DNA from: Anoplopoma fimbria
Lineage: Eukaryota > Chordata > Actinopteri > Perciformes > Anoplopomatidae
DNA length: 64,000 nucleotides
Assembly (NCBI RefSeq): GCF_027596085.1
Contig: NC_072449.1
Coordinates: 26,239,522-26,303,521 of the forward strand
Reading direction: 5' to 3'
Shown piece after piece: positions 10,901 to 26,300 of the stretch (position 1 is its first letter; every line of letters begins with the position of its first letter). The position numbers and the translations under genes were made by a program. The notes below the pieces were generated by a model, which worked only from the letters and a program-made list of their open reading frames with translations, did no database searches and was not told the DNA's origin.

Positions 10901-13900
10901 GCATAGGAGCCAGAGAGACCATGAGATGCTTACAGCACACCCTCCGTACACTGACGTGTACAAGCCGCAGCAGATGGCAGGGGCAGCGGAAGTAACACAA
11001 AGAGTTCTGATTAAAGATAATGCTCCCCGTTAGTCAAACTGTCAGGGCGGGCTCCCGCTAAATAAGCCCAGCCTTTTGCTGATACGGAGACATGGCGAGA
11101 GATTACTCATTTTCCCTAATGATGGAAGTGTTCAACTGCAAATTGAGGCTGATTATATCTACCGAGAGCTTTTGAGAGACTGTTTTTCATGGGATGCGCT
11201 GCAGATTTTGCAGATCATTGCTCCCGTGAAGTGAGTGAATAAGCACTGTGGGTACCGAATGCAGCGGCCCTCTTTATCACCATCACACCTGTAGGACGGA
11301 GCTTTCCATCACAGCCGTATGATGACATTGTATGCGGAAATATTATTTCCCATAATGTCATAAAAGCTGAACGACATCAGGCCCTACTTTTAATGCACTG
11401 AACAGGTTTAATAAATGATGCCTTGCTCAAAAGGAGAATGTGTACTTCGTTATTGTGTACATGAGGAGAACAGCAGGAGTTAAACGTTCCTACCCTGTCC
11501 ACCTTGGCCTGCTAACCTCCCACCTCCTTTATTAACACACAAGAATTTATGGGCCTGTTTGGGTCTTATCTGCATGTGTTATGTCTTGCAGCTGCCGGCC
11601 TTCCAAGGTCAGTGTTATGACTATTGGGAAACCTGAGCAGTTTGATTTTCAACGGTGCTCTAATGCATCCGTTGGACCTTAAACGCCTGTAGTTTTATTC
11701 TCTCAGCCATTCTGTTTTACATCTTTTTTCATGTTTACTTCTCCGGGGCACACGGATGGGACAGAGCCGTGTCCGACCCAGGAGCATCTGGTTCTCCTCA
11801 CCGCTCGAGACGGATAATGGGCTGGAGCTGCTGAAAAATGCAAAATGGCCACACATTGTAGGCACGCTGTTGGACTCCTGTTTTGTTTGTGACGGTGAAT
11901 TTATTGGAAGTGCTCCAGAAATGTGTGTTATAAACTTTGTCTGGGTCAGCTGTCTGTTTAACATCTTAGCTCCGTGCCCAGATGGGGAGCCCTGTGTAAA
12001 CTGTAAGGCTTCCAAGGAACATCCCCATGCTCTGTCATGTGCATGTGTGGTTTATTTAAGCTCGCTCTTACATAAACTGATGTCACATAGGGAAATACAG
12101 TTACATGACATCTGTCAAATACATAAAATAAGGCAAACTTATTCTTAGTGCTTCTACGTGAGGGCTAGAATAACAGAGTTTCCTTTATGTTCTGCTTTTC
12201 AGGATTATTTTAGGGGAACTTAGAAAGCATTTCACTGCAAATCTTGAAGGTGTTTTTTTTTTTTTATGCTGTGTGAATGGCCAGGCGATATTCTTCAAAT
12301 GTAACTGGGTTGCAGTCCCTCACATGCGGAAACTCCCATCTGTTCCTGGAATGTGGGCTGACGTGTGACCCGCTATTGATTAGGACCACATAATCGGGGC
12401 TCTGTCGTCATTGTCTGCTGCAGCCCGTCCAGCTTTGTCCCCTCTCACCACATTAAGCAGAATCACAAGTGTTCAGGCATTCGCTCACACAATAACAGCC
12501 ATTATAGCAGTCCCACCTTTTAATTCATGTGTTGCAAAGTGGTCCTCGCTGCTGTTCTTTTGTTGTGAGTTTATTTTTCTCTGAAATTCTAGCCTTATTC
12601 AGGCACCAGCAGGGACAAGAAATGAAGTCATCGATGTGTTAAATATTCCTCTTTTGTTCTTATTTAACTTTGAGAAGCTAGGAAACAGCACCCACATAGA
12701 ATAGATGTGCTATGAATGCATTACAGAGGATTGTTGTAGCAGAGCTCTGTCTGCTGTCCTTATTTAGAATCAGTAACCATTCAGGATGACAAGTGAAAGC
12801 TGCCTCATCTCGGAATCAACCGCATTTTCGCTTGGTCTGTCCTGGTGTCTGCAAGGGGACAAGGATATCACTAAATTCCCTGTGAATCATCTGATGATCT
12901 TTTTCTCTGGGTGTGTCATGCAGTGTGAGACACAATGGCCACTTCTTGGTCTTGACTCTGGACTCTGTTTCGCCCTGCCTTGGTCTTGACTTCTCCCAAC
13001 CCCTCAAAGTGTTGGTCTAGTCTTGGCCTTGATACACTCTGTTCTTGGTCGAGACTTAAACTCGGTTTAGGTCGTCTTGACTACAACTCGGCTTTAGGAG
13101 TATTAACATGTTTTTCTACAAAACCCTTTTTTATTTTACAAAATAAGCCAAACTTATGGCTATTCAAATGTTCAATATTGTCAAGATATGGTTGTGTTTA
13201 TTGTCTAAACACAACCAGACGTAAAATAAGTTTACCTACCGAAATACACAATATCAAAGATTATTTATATAGCTTCCAGATTATGTGAAAGCTCATACTG
13301 GACTTGGGCTGCTGGGAGTCCTTATCGGCTGCAATTAGATACCGCATCCCCCTCCGACCACTTTCCCTCCACCCCTTTATCGTCTCCATTCTCTTGTCCG
13401 ATCCCTTAGAAGCCCACCAGTGGGACCTCTGAGAACACTGATGGGATCCCTCTCACTTCACCTTTTACTATAATTAAGCAGTAATGGCCCAGCACTGGTG
13501 CATTTTCATGCCTTCTCGTCATAGTTGCGTGTGTGTGTGTGTGTGTGTGTTTGTGAGCTGGTGACACATCTAGACACGCTACCCGAGGCCTCCGGTCAGA
13601 ATGCAACCAAAGCATTCAGCGTCACAAGAAGTAAATCGCCATGCCACAACTCATGTGACCTTTTACAAAAGCTGTTTGTAGATTAAAAGGACGTATGCGA
13701 GCGAGGTTGGCTGCATGGCTCAACTGCGGCTCCACAGTGCTGATGTTGGTGCAGCTGTGCGGTGTGTGTGTACGGCAGCAGCAGGTAAAGCAGAGGAGTT
13801 GAAAACAACAAGCTGCTGTCTCCTCCTCTCCTGCTTTAAAAGGTAAACAAGACTATTCTAACCCCGCAACTCGAATGACATACGTGTTTAGCTTGGATGT

Positions 13901-16900
13901 TTGCTCACGCACATTTAAAAACATGCAGACCGATGCTTATCGGCCAGCCCTGTTGACACAGCCGGCTACTAGCCACACACTATGTTTTGCTCTGTTGCTG
14001 TTAAAAAGGCACACCTTGGGTAATTGTTTTAGGCCACAAGCATCTCCAAGTTCATTAGTCAGTTTTACCAGGACAACAGAGTGAGTTGTGTTCAAAGACA
14101 CGAGACTGGGCTTGTTTTTTTAGATATGCGCAAATACAGTAAACGATGACTGCATGACTTATCAGCCGTCGCTGTGTATTTATCTCCGAAAATTGTGGCG
14201 TAAAGCCCTGGAGAACTATCAACACATACCAGACAATTGTATTCCCTTTGTACGGCTGTTGTTTGTTTTCCCACAGCATCATTGTTTCTCAGCCTGCCAA
14301 GAATAGAACAAAACATGTCCACTTGTCAACATGCAAAGAGACAAAAGGACTTGGCAAGACAAACCAGTTTTGATCCTATTTTTAGAAGCCAAGTTCAGTT
14401 AAAAGATTGCTTCACGCAGTTTTGTTATTAAAGGTTTTTCCCTTTCCCAGTCATCTGAAATCGATGCAGACGTGTTAGCCTTTGTGCTCCACTGTAGTCT
14501 CTCTGTATCTGTAGCTGGCTGCCATCAGTACAGGACAAATGAGACCATGTTGGAACCAGGTAAGATCAAGCTTTATGGGATGATTGAATGAGACGGTGGG
14601 GACGAAACGATGTGCGTTCATAGATACGGATGGCTTCTCTTGGAGAGCCTCAAGCGCTGGCAGGCAATTTTTTTTTTTTTTTAGTCTTGTTTTTTTTTTT
14701 TCACTTCCGTGAAAATGCACATAGCAGGGGTTTCCTTATACTTGAGTATAAAGAAGTTTTCAAAAAGTTCTGTCTTTACTGTTTTCTCATTCTTGACCTG
14801 TGTTTCATGAAGTCTCTTCTTTCTGCTTAGATTTGACCTTTATTTGACTTTGGTCTCTTCTGCAGAAAGAGCAGCAGAACACAAACAAATAATAGCTTCA
14901 ACATGTCTGGTGCTGATGCAGTTTATTGCTCAAACAATAATATGTGATATCATCTTCATTTAGAGTGTGTTTGGGTGGCTTGCAACTCTCCCAGTGGTCC
15001 ACTGTCCAGTCCAGTTGTTAACAAGGGCAGTGGGTCTCGGCTGAGCCCCTTTTTTCTTCTTCCCCAGAACAGTGATGCAGCTTAAACCGAAGCTGTGGGG
15101 GGGAGGGGAAAGTTGGAGAGTCGGGAGAGTTCAGCCTAGTTTCACAGCCTCAGCCCTCACTTCCCAGCGCTCAGACAGTGATCGATGGGCTTAGACATGC
15201 TCTGTAGGACAGGCGGTGGGTGGGTTAGCTCATTTTGTTGTGTCCTCCTCCCCCATGATTTACTTCACCAGGGAAGTTTACTCAAATTGAAAAAGAGTGC
15301 GTGAGAGCATGAGAGAGAGAGAGAGAGAGAGTGAGAGATGTTTCTGAAAAGGCTGATTCGAAACTGAATGTGCTTGAGACACTGTCTCTCATTTTGCATG
15401 CAACATTTCTATGAGGAGCTTAGCAGAAAGTTTGACAAAGGGGAAACATTGTTCCCCCCTCTCATTCAGACCGAGCTGTAAATTAATTTGTTTCTTGAAT
15501 TAGGAAATGGAAAATACTCTATTCTATTTTTAGTATGACAAGGCCTCCTAAATGAGTTGTCTTCTCTGGTGGTTGAGAGCTGTGGCTGTGCTGGGTTAAT
15601 GCGCTGTCCGCAGCTGAAGGATGCCAGGAATAACCCAGCTGGGTCGCACTGACCTCTTGGAACTGGGCAGCGCTCCAGGTCTCAATTAAGTGATGCTCTC
15701 TCTTTCCAGAAAAGGCAATAATATTTAAATGGGGTTCGCAAGAGTTATAGAGTTTTCTCTGTCAGCGATGGAATGGAGCTGAACCAAAGAGCTTTGTGGA
15801 CCTGGAGGAAAAAACTAAAATGGGTGCAGTGCCTTGTGTTTGTTCCTTTAGAACCGTGAGATGACTGTACTGTATTTTCATGAGAGTTCACACCCCAATG
15901 AAATCATTTAAAAGGTCACCTGAGGAGTTACACTGTTGACTTATTTGGAATCCTGTTTCCTCCCACCCATTACCAGTATACTCTGCATCAGTGAATGTTT
16001 CCAACAAATTCTCATCCCAAGAAATGACCTAATACAATTGCACAACTCGTCAGATAGGACTGATTAAACTTCTTGTAAGATGCACACCGCAGCACGGCTC
16101 TCCTATCAACACCATTAAGGTCATACTGCCTCTAGCTTTTATCAGTGTATCAGGCTGACAGAAAATAAAATGAAAAAGTCTTATACCCCAATACCTCAGC
16201 AGTACTTCAGCTACACACGGAAGATAAGATCACAATCTGCACATCCTGGAGAAAAAAAAGAGAGAAGCAAATGTGTTTCTGCTAACATAACTGCTAACAT
16301 GTCAAAATAACACTTATATAACGTTTCGTGTGAGGAATGATGGATCGGGTCTCAAAATAAAAACTGCAAATCTTTGCTTATGACCAAACACCACTGTCTT
16401 ACAACTAATTATCATTTACATCAGTATAGTGTGGACTGTAATGTGCTTAAAGCAATAATGGTTAATAGATTATAATTTAAAGTGTTGAAAATTGTGAATT
16501 TAATAAAACCGGCATATGAGGTTTTAAACACATATTTTTTGAGGCAGGAGTTAAGATGCATCCCTGTAGTTAGCATTAGCTGTGATAGGAAAAAAAAGAA
16601 AAGTGTCATCTCATGGCACCACACACTCTTTAATTGATTTGATTAATGCAGAGACGCCACAGCAGTGACCACTGAGCAGAATGCAGATTACAGCTTAATG
16701 TAAGAGCACAGGCAGGTGTAGCATTATTAACGATGGATCTGTTCTATGTGTCCCAGTGTGTGTTTTTAAATGTCCCACTGAACCCATGACAGGGTGACAG
16801 ACAGCCAGTATGGATGCACAGTACCAGGGCCGCTGATCCCGGAGCAGCTAATTCAGCCATCATTCATTTTTACCCTGAAATGCCTCTCGGAGGTAATGGC

Positions 16901-19900
16901 ATATAGCGCAATGTTGCATGCATATTTCCATAGAAATGGTACAGTAGGAACAATTCTATGAAAAGCACAAGAGAGATTCAATGCTATCCATTTTTTCTGC
17001 CCTGTGTGTGTTGGTGCGTCTGTGTGGTGGCTTGAGGGGGTGGGGGTAGCCTTGCAGCAGCGTCTGTGTTGATGGAGAGAGAGGGGGCCTGCAGGATCCT
17101 GTGTGTCAGCAGCCTGCATGTGAGAGACATTGCCTGGCGGAAGTGCATCACTGGCAGATGTCCAAACCCCCCCTTTACTCCCCCTTTCCCTTCCTGGTCT
17201 ATCTTCCTCTTTTGTCTCCATGCACAGAGAACACAGAGGCCCTTTAAGACAGCCACTGGGAAAAACATATGGAGGCCACTGTTCTTCCTTTATGCTTTTC
17301 CAGCTGACAAATACAACAGCGGTTTTGTTGGTGTGAAAATCAACACGTTACATTGTAGGTTTCTCGCACCTTAATCATAACTGGAGCGTGTGCTTCTGCT
17401 GACTTCTTGTGGTTATGATAAGGGGGGGGTTATATACACTCTTAGATGACTTCAACCCCACTGACACGATCACAAGAAGATGTAGTTTGATTGGAGCAAA
17501 GCGGTGTCATTCACCATGTTCTTTGCGTGGGAGGAGCCTGCAGTCTTGTGATGAAGTTTTTGTGGAGGAGTTGTGTTTCTCTCTTATAGCTCACGGAGGG
17601 ATATCAGCACAGGAAATACGTTGGGAGGGAGTAAGCACCTGCTGCCTCCCCCTCCTCACATCAGCCTCCAACGCACACAGAAAAACCACACACAACCGCA
17701 TGCGTGCTAAAGCACAGTAACCTGTTCAATAGAGCAGACGTAAGTTTGTCTGAGGTCTGTTTGATCAACAGTTAACATCACAACTGAAGTCCAGCTGTTG
17801 AGTGTGTGTTGCCACGGCAACATTCTGCATCGCATATAGTGATAAAGTAAACTGAATCCGTAGAATTGTTGAGCATTAAAATGCAGATTTTAAATTTTAA
17901 TTCTCCATCAACACAACTCCATCTGTCTCATAGGGTAGGTGTTTTCTTTTTGTGTGCGGAGCTGATGTTCTCTTACCTTTTTCTATCTGATTTCCCAGGC
18001 TTGGAAGAAACGCTGGTTCATACTCCGCAGCGGCCGCATGAGCGGTGACCCAGATGTTCTCGAGTACTACAAGAACGACCACTCCAAGAAACCCATCCGG
18101 GTCATCGACCTGCACTGCTGCGAACAGGTGGACGCCGGCCTGACCTTCAAGAGGAAGGAGTTCCAGGACAGCTTTGTTTTTGACATCAAGACCTCAGACC
18201 GCACTTTTTATCTCGTGGCCGAGACAGAGGAGGAGATGAACAAGTGGGTCCGCTCCATATGCCAGCTGTGTGGGTTCAACCAGTCGGACGACAACCACGG
18301 TAAGAAACCCTGACCCGTCCTTACTGTTCAATCCCTCTGCCGCTGTGTTATTTATCGCTCCACCATCTCCACTTTTACCTCTACCAAGTGTAGTGGTTTT
18401 CTTATTTGTTGTTAAGGCCAAAGTTTCAAATTAACTAATTAAAAACATTTAAAATTTAAATTACAATTTTCAGTTTAGCTAAGAAATCTTTTGGTCTTCT
18501 GCTACTATCTCAAATGTAAATGTCCAAACAGTAAGTTGGTAGAGCAGACAACCATGCTTTCAGTATAGTAGTATGTGATGAAAGGATTGGTCAATTAATG
18601 GATTTGTGATTCACAGAAAATGATCGACATAATTTGATTATCGATTCATTTTTCAAGTCATTTATCAAACAAAACTTGCCAAACACTTGCTGGCTTTGCT
18701 CTTAATCATGAATGATTAACTGCTTTGTTATGTTTTGGGAAATAGTGATGAGAATTTTTCACAATTTCTTGAAATTTGATTGGCTAAATACGCAAAACAA
18801 TATAAACAATTTATTAAGCGTATACTGTATCTTTACTTAATAATTATAATGTGTTTTGTTGTCTCAGGCATAAAAGAAGTAGAAAACCAAATACAATAAT
18901 GCCTCCCCTTTATCAGTCTCCCTCTGTGCTTTCTCATGTTATTTGGAACAGATTGCATCTTAGTTTTCACAAAAGAAATCAGCAGCAGAGGTCCAGTCAC
19001 ATGATAGCATTGGCAATTGTGTTCTTTCCATCTATGCTATTTGAGAGAGTGGAATAGGAACATCCCTGCCAAATAAATGGACACAGTGTCTGAGAGTATT
19101 ATTGATTTTTCTCTTCATTTGTTTTGTTAAAGAAGGGGTCCGATCTGTTGTATTCAGGATGATGGAAATGCTTAGTATGGGCCATTGTAAAAGTAAGCAG
19201 CAGATACAGAGGTTCAGTTTTGTGTTTTTTGCACCGCTGTGTTCTGTTTTGGTCTTTTGTGCAGGAGAATGTCTTTTGTCACTCCGGGGCTACCATTGAT
19301 AAAAAAAATGAATCCACTAGTGGCACCATGAAGCCTGTTGGGTTAAAGCACTTATCAGACAAGACATGCTAATGACAACAAATTTAATGCAGTAATGTTC
19401 TTATGTAAAACAGCTTCTGTCTGGGACAGAGAAGAGCAATCCTTCCGAAGATTTGCCTTATTTACCTGAATTACTCCCTGCTCTGATCTCAAGCCAATAA
19501 AAAACAAATGCCCTGTATGTACGTGATGATGAGTCAACACTAAAGATGGTGATACAAACACCTCTTAACTCTTCTCCCTTTAATCAGCAGTGAGTGAGGT
19601 CTTAAGGGTCGACTCACTTTTTAGATATCATTATCCTTTTATGATCATGTTATGCCACTGACTTAATAATAATCTGTTATATAAATAATAGCATTGTAAT
19701 GCAAGTGCCCCCATTTAAAGAGCAATTTACTTTTAATTCTTTAGAAAATACACACATTGTAATGGAATTGGAATGTTAAAACTGTATTAAAATATCCTAA
19801 ATAAATCAAACATAAATAATAAAACCACACATCCAAAACAATAAATAAATGTTAACAAAAATGTGCAATGTCTGTGCAGTGGCTTATGATGGTAGGGAAA

Positions 19901-22900
19901 CCCTGCTGTTTATTTGTATCATGTTGTCTAAAATGTTAGTGATGTTCTTAATTAAACAAACATGTAATATCGAGGTCAGCAAAAATGATCGAGGCCATGA
20001 TAATATATTTTACGGTAAGTCAATAATGTAATTATAGTGACCGGCATAATTCAGTACAGTGTATGTTTCATGAGAGTTTGGAAAACACACACTCCACTCA
20101 TATTCTTAGTCCTTCCCTTCCAGATTGCACTCATGATGTTGTTTTCCCGCCATCTGGCAGCTGGTGGACGTTATTTTTTGTGCACATGGTTGATCATCTG
20201 TAACATGCAATATGTCCAGGTGTTGAATAAAAAACAGCTTTGTAATAATGCTCACATCAGGAGGGGCTCCCCCTGGTCCAAGTTCGGTAATGAGCAAGGC
20301 CCTGTTATGAATCTCAAACTGTATCAACTGTAGCCAGCGGGGTGTGGCTGGGAGAATGGGTTGGGGGAGTGAGAGAGTGTATGTCATGACAGCTGCCTTA
20401 GTGGTTGCAGTCCCCGTAGTGTAAACATCACGTCCAGGCTTTTTTAGATCATGTAACTCTGTTTTCACCGAAATATGTGGTTCCTGTTTGTGAGGAACTT
20501 TATCATAAACGGTTAGCTCTCTGTGTTACAAATGCATTTTCCATACTCTATTTTAGTTGGTGGCAAATTAGAATTTATTAATGTCCCTCTTTGTGCTAGC
20601 TTTTTGCTCCAAGCTAAATCCTAATTCTCAGCATTATTTAATGCCAAAGGGCTGTATTTGTAATACTAATGCTGACTGATTTGGACAAGCATTACAAACC
20701 CAAACTATAACCTTCTTCAAGTGTTTCAATGCTCTGGACAGCCGTGGAAAAATGTAATGCAACTCTTACAAGATATAAGCCTTCCTTGTTTTTATACCAC
20801 TTAATATCTTCAAGTCCTTAAGTACTACTAGTTGTAGTTTTTCACATTTTCCATTTCCTTAAATTGTGAACTAAACATCCTTGAAAAGGGGTTACGTAGA
20901 TGTTATTATTACATGCATCTGCTCCTCAAGGGCATAGCTGCTCAATTTACCACTGGTTCCCTATTGCGTCATTACTGCTGTCTTAAAGGGATAGCTCGGC
21001 ACTTTTGAATTGGGGTTGTATGAGGTTCTTATCCAAAGTCAGTGTATTACCTAAAGTAGATGGTGGTCTGCACACGCCCAGTTTGTAAAAGCAGAAAGTA
21101 GTCAAAGCACAGAAGCACAGCAATGTACTGTTGACGTGGGCAGCAGCAATACGTGTTTTAGACACTTAAAAGAACTTTGGAACTGAAAGTAATTTCACCT
21201 TTCAGAACGGATTCACCAAACTCCTACAATAACTGAAACTAATTAACCAGCTCGTGTTCTGCAAGTTTTTTTTAAATTGTTTCTTCCAATGGAGTCTGGT
21301 AGCTTTGGCGAGAGCTTGGATGGATACAACAGCTTCAGTTCCACATTGGAAATAGCTGTCTCACTGTAAGGTAAAACGGTGAATATTTGCTAAATATAGC
21401 AAACACGTGAAATTATTTTTTTAAGTGGCTAAATAGGCCTATGCAATAACTTCTGTGTGATTTTCCAAGCTGGTGGCATACCAACTGCTATCAACTGTAG
21501 GTTATACACTGACAATGGATGAGTACCTCATACAACCCCTCTTCAAAACACCCAAACTCTCACTTTATTGCGTGTAACAAACAAACGTATTTGAAGAAGC
21601 AGCCATGGATCTTTAGGTGGTTAATGAGACCTTTCCAAGCTGACCCACTGCAGCTCTGAAATAATATCCCCATCAGCCCATTGTGTTTGTTCACTGATGC
21701 TCAGAAAGATGTGCTTCTTCTACCTGGTGTCAGTATCATTTTCTTCAGCAGCTACACACTAAAACGTGCACACATACACATACCTTCCTCGTAAGACTAA
21801 CTTTGCATGAGCGGGTTTTCCAGTCAATGTCTTTTCCAAGGAACGATTTGTTGACTTTCATGCAGCTTCATCTCTCTCTTCTGAATAAGTCCGGCCCCCA
21901 CCCCTCTGTGGTATTGGATTGTTGGAACTGCAGTGCTGCTTCTCTGAACTGTTTTCATCAACCTGTACAATATGCAACACCCTCTATCTAGACCCCTTGA
22001 TATAAATGAATATAAGCTGTAATGTCTATAACAGACAGCTCAGGTATCGTTATCAGGAAGAAAACAATGGTATTGAAATATTTTTAGAAAATAGTTTTTT
22101 CTAATAATTAACTAATCAAGTAACTGAGTAACCATTTCAGCTCTACTTGTGTGCCCAAAAGGAATTTATCAAAGCAGTATACATTTGTGAGAAGAAAAAT
22201 AAAGAAAGCTTCCTTGTTACTGAAGTCACATGGCAACACATTCAACAACACATGTGGAAGTTGTCAGCACATTCTGCAAAAAAAAAGTGTTTGCCTCAAT
22301 CTGTCTGGCTGAAACTACCTGTAAATAAAACCATGCATTGATGCTGAAGTTGTCATTGAGTGTGTGTGAGCAATAGAAAGAGAAAAAGAATATGCAAGAG
22401 GAGGGCGCACCTCACCTGCATCAGTATTCCTCCTGCAACGTCTCCGATCTTGATCTTTGAGCCTGTGAGCACATAGTGCTCATGGAACTGAGCCACGGTT
22501 TCACACCGCCAACACATTAACTGTTGCTTAACATGCTGAGCTCTTATCAATCGATGCAGAAACATGTACTTGTGGCTTTTGTGATTACAGCTTGATGAAG
22601 TGACTCAGACATGCAGATGGTTATTGGTGCTAACAGAGTATAACTTAAACATCTTTTAGTAGTAAAGGTATTTTGTGGGTTTTCCTCCTGGCAGGCAGCT
22701 GCAGATCTGAGCCAGTGTGTCACTTAACGGGCTGGGAATTCCCTCTCTAGTATGAAAACAAACAGTGTTTGGAAAAAAAAAATGTTTCAAAGAAGTTAGT
22801 TCCTCTTATGGAAAGTAAACATGCCGACAGAGACAAACGGAAGACGTACAAATGCAAAGTTGCAGAGGCAGGCAGAAGGAGTTAACAGAACACATCAGCC

Positions 22901-23277
22901 TTGTCTGAGATTCATATAGCATTCTGCAGCCATAATGTTACATAGTGTACACTAGGTCATATTCTTTGTTGTAATACAGCTAGTGCGGAAGTGCGGAAGT
23001 CTAAAACTATGTGTTTGGGTTTCTCAGAGGATTTTGTTGAGACTTTGGCTGCATCTGTTATATGAGCACTTTGAACTGAACTTACCTTTTGTCAGTCAGA
23101 GTTGGCCTCTGCTGCCAGTAGTGAGCTGTCTCTTAGGACTGTGAGGAAGGTTGGCCAAGGGCAGCACATGACTGCAGCTCATTGTTGCACAACTTTCTCT
23201 CTCTTTGTCTGTCTTTGGTTATATCTCTTTTGTTTCTGATTCGCTCTCACACACAATTTCCCACGCATTGTCACACA

Positions 23278-23346
<69 letters not shown>

Positions 23347-26300
23347 ACGTACACATACACATGCAAACACAGACACACATATTGACCATTTGACAATCAT
23401 TTTGTTGCCAGTACCTTGTTCGTTATATAATGTATTTGTGCTGATGTTTTGGTGCTTTTCAGCATTTTAGGTCCTACAATCGTAATTTGAAATTTTACTT
23501 TTAACAATTGTTTTACAATGAATTTCTTAAAGGTTTGATTAACAAAAAAAGAAGAAGTAAATTCATCCCAATTACAATGGTAAAAGCTAAATGAATCCTT
23601 GTGATGGCCATGGAGATAGTTTAGTGCTATTCATATTTTAAGATATTTGCCTCTGACGCATATACCAAGGAGAACGTAATTTTGTTTAAGCTCCTCAAAA
23701 CAGGAAGAAAATAACACTGACAAAGCACTCCTTTGCAGAAGTTCCTCTGTTAAGGATATCTCAAATTCTTGGCCAATCCAATTAAAACTACCTGCGTGCT
23801 AAATACAGGGAACAAGCAGTAAATATGTCTTGACATATGGTTGAAATGAACATTTAGGAAAGAAGAAAATCAAACTACTTTTTCAAATTCATTTCTTTTT
23901 TGCATTATTTAATTAACAAAGAAACACGCCAGTGTACCATATATAGCATATGTTATACATTCTTATGTACAGTAAACACAACAATAAACATTCCCTCTCC
24001 TTTGGCTTCTCACTCTCTACACAAGCACGCCTGTGTCTTTCCCCTCCCAAAGTGCCCTTTGTGTGCATTGATTTTTTTTGTTGAAATAACGAGACTCCAT
24101 GGCACTGGAAGGTCAGGTTTCTGCTGCCACAGAGCTGTCTGAGGTCGGTTTGCTACTGATGCCACTGCCGTGAATCCCACAATACCACTGGCAGCATCTG
24201 AAGCACTGCTGGAGAACAGAGAATTGAGAATACATTGTTCACGTCCATTATGAATATCATTAAATAATTCCGTAAAAATAAAGAAATCCTACAGAATCAA
24301 GATGTTACACAATGTGTCAAGTGTGAATTATATATAATATGATAAAAAAAAATGTTGAACTGAATAGAGTGGTGCAAGTTTACTCATTTAATCTTGAAAA
24401 AATCCTTACAATCAAAAGCAGGAGATTTCAAGAGAAATTGACGTTACCTCTTGCACCGACACGAAAGCACAGAGTGACGTGTTTTTCTTACAATCTGTCG
24501 ATGGGTGTTATTGCTGATGTTATTAGATACTGATGGCTGGGTGTGTGGCGTGTGTCTGCACCCAGGGAGACCCACCCCCGAGCACAATCTAATGAATGGA
24601 ACATCATCTCGTCAATCATGGGCTTTGTTTGGCTCTATCCCAGCTGTTTGAACTCCGAGTCGAGGATAATCTCAACTAAGGGATGAGGTTTTTACTTGTC
24701 AGCAGTCCTTATTTTCCTTTTCTTTTTTGCTTTATTGTTCCCTCTTTTGCGTGACGGCTCTCACACGGTTTGGTTTTCCTCCTCTTCATTTTGTCTGTTC
24801 CCCTGGCTGTCCCTTGGAAAAATAAAATAAAAAAGTCAGTATTGTTTTTCAGTTAAACTGTTGCCCTTAAGATGGTGAGAAATGGAAAAAAAATGTATAA
24901 CTACTAAATCAGCATTTCCTACAGCACGCTCAGCAGTTTTTGTCAAATAGCTATTGAAAAGAGATTAGATTTATTCAAAGGGGGATTATATTAAACCCCA
25001 TGTGTTGATGATTGATGATTTGTACACTGCAGATGTACAAATCAGTATGACTTGGTGAAATCAATCGGCTTCATTGTGACATTTCCATCTCAAGTTTTCA
25101 AAATAATGAATGTTACTGATGATTTAGTCTACTCAGAACTTCCCCATTTGCTCATTCTTGCATAAGAAAGGCAGAGATTTGTACTCTATTTGATATCTAG
25201 ACATACCAACAATGATTGAAGAGGAACTTACTTGAAAGATAATAGTAAAGTTGTGGTCATTGTTTGCTTTTCTCCTCAGCAGTGGCTGTGCCAGAGAAAT
25301 GGCAGTTAAACTGTGACTGGTGTTGGCAACACATCAACCTCCCTTGACGAGACAGGAATTTCAGAAAAATGTACAAACTAAAAGTATCAAAGAAGTTGCG
25401 TAATGTTGTGAAATCAAGCAAAAAAATTCCAATTTAATGTTGACATTTCGAGTAAATGTATGCTGTAGAAACAGAAAAAAATGCAGCTCACTCTCTGGTT
25501 TAGATGACTTTATTTCACATGAATAGCTACTCATGAATCGACTTCCATTTCTCTACATTTTTGGTTTCCCTCAATCCCTGGTTATCCTAAAATATCTGGT
25601 GTCTGCTATCCCTTTAGGTAATAATCTTTGTAGATTTTTGTGTACAGATTCTGGTTGTATGTGTAGCCATTTTTCATCTTCAATTTGGCATCAGCTCTAT
25701 TGTTCAAATGATTTAGTATCGGCCCTGTGGCAAAGCCAATCATCTAATAGGTGGCTGCTACCCGGCCTAAAGTCAATTGTAACTGCAAATGGACTATTCT
25801 GGAATGGGATATTGTCTTTGGCTGACTGTTTATATGCAATTCAGCTGCTGTAGGTAGATGTTTATACCTGTTTTTGTCTTGTAACCAGCCATTTGGAGTC
25901 CAATCTGCTTTCTGTTGTGCAGATGGGCCTGCCTCTTCTGTCACACTATAACACAGTCACCGTAATTGGTAGGCTGGTAGTGTTAGCACAGATAAAGGTG
26001 TAATTGCAGAGCTGCTCCCTGTGTTCAAGAGTGCGCAGACATTTCATGTAACTGTTTAGATGCAAAGACGTTTATGCGGGCAGATTTACAGCATGGCTGT
26101 ATGTCGACAGTATTTGCAAAGTGGAGGACATTGTGCTTTTTTTTCAATAAAGAGGTTACTGCTGCTTATTTTTCTCTAACGTTCAGCCCTATAATTTCTC
26201 CTGTTTTGGTGTTGCAAGATTTTTTCACTCAAGTCTGTCAAAATGGTATGTTACGGAGTATAAAATATCACTGTCATTTTTCAGATTTTCCGTATTTCAT

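Larger units (their letters stand above)
3264..17998 (+). other. gab2 intron 1, 14.7 kb
   Basis: No exon or RNA gene recognised. It contains (AAC)n, (CA)n, (GT)n and (GA)n microsatellites, a 15-bp GC-rich minisatellite (7054-7121), interleaved inverted repeats (7531-7615), a MITE-like copy (about 6450-6760) and a GTCTTGAC-rich dispersed repeat (about 12940-13105). High-complexity stretches near 11040-11460 and 12290-12520 look like possible enhancers. The remaining short ORFs look like chance ORFs. Confidence 0.85.

Noticed and set aside
11756..12148. 130-codon ORF in gab2 intron 1
   Set aside because: No recognisable domain, no supporting splice pattern, ordinary intron composition; length alone is not evidence.
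23179..23400. Cys-Val or Thr-His repeat ORFs over CA/GT tracts (also 4213, 51498, 55816)
   Set aside because: Open only because dinucleotide repeats lack stops.
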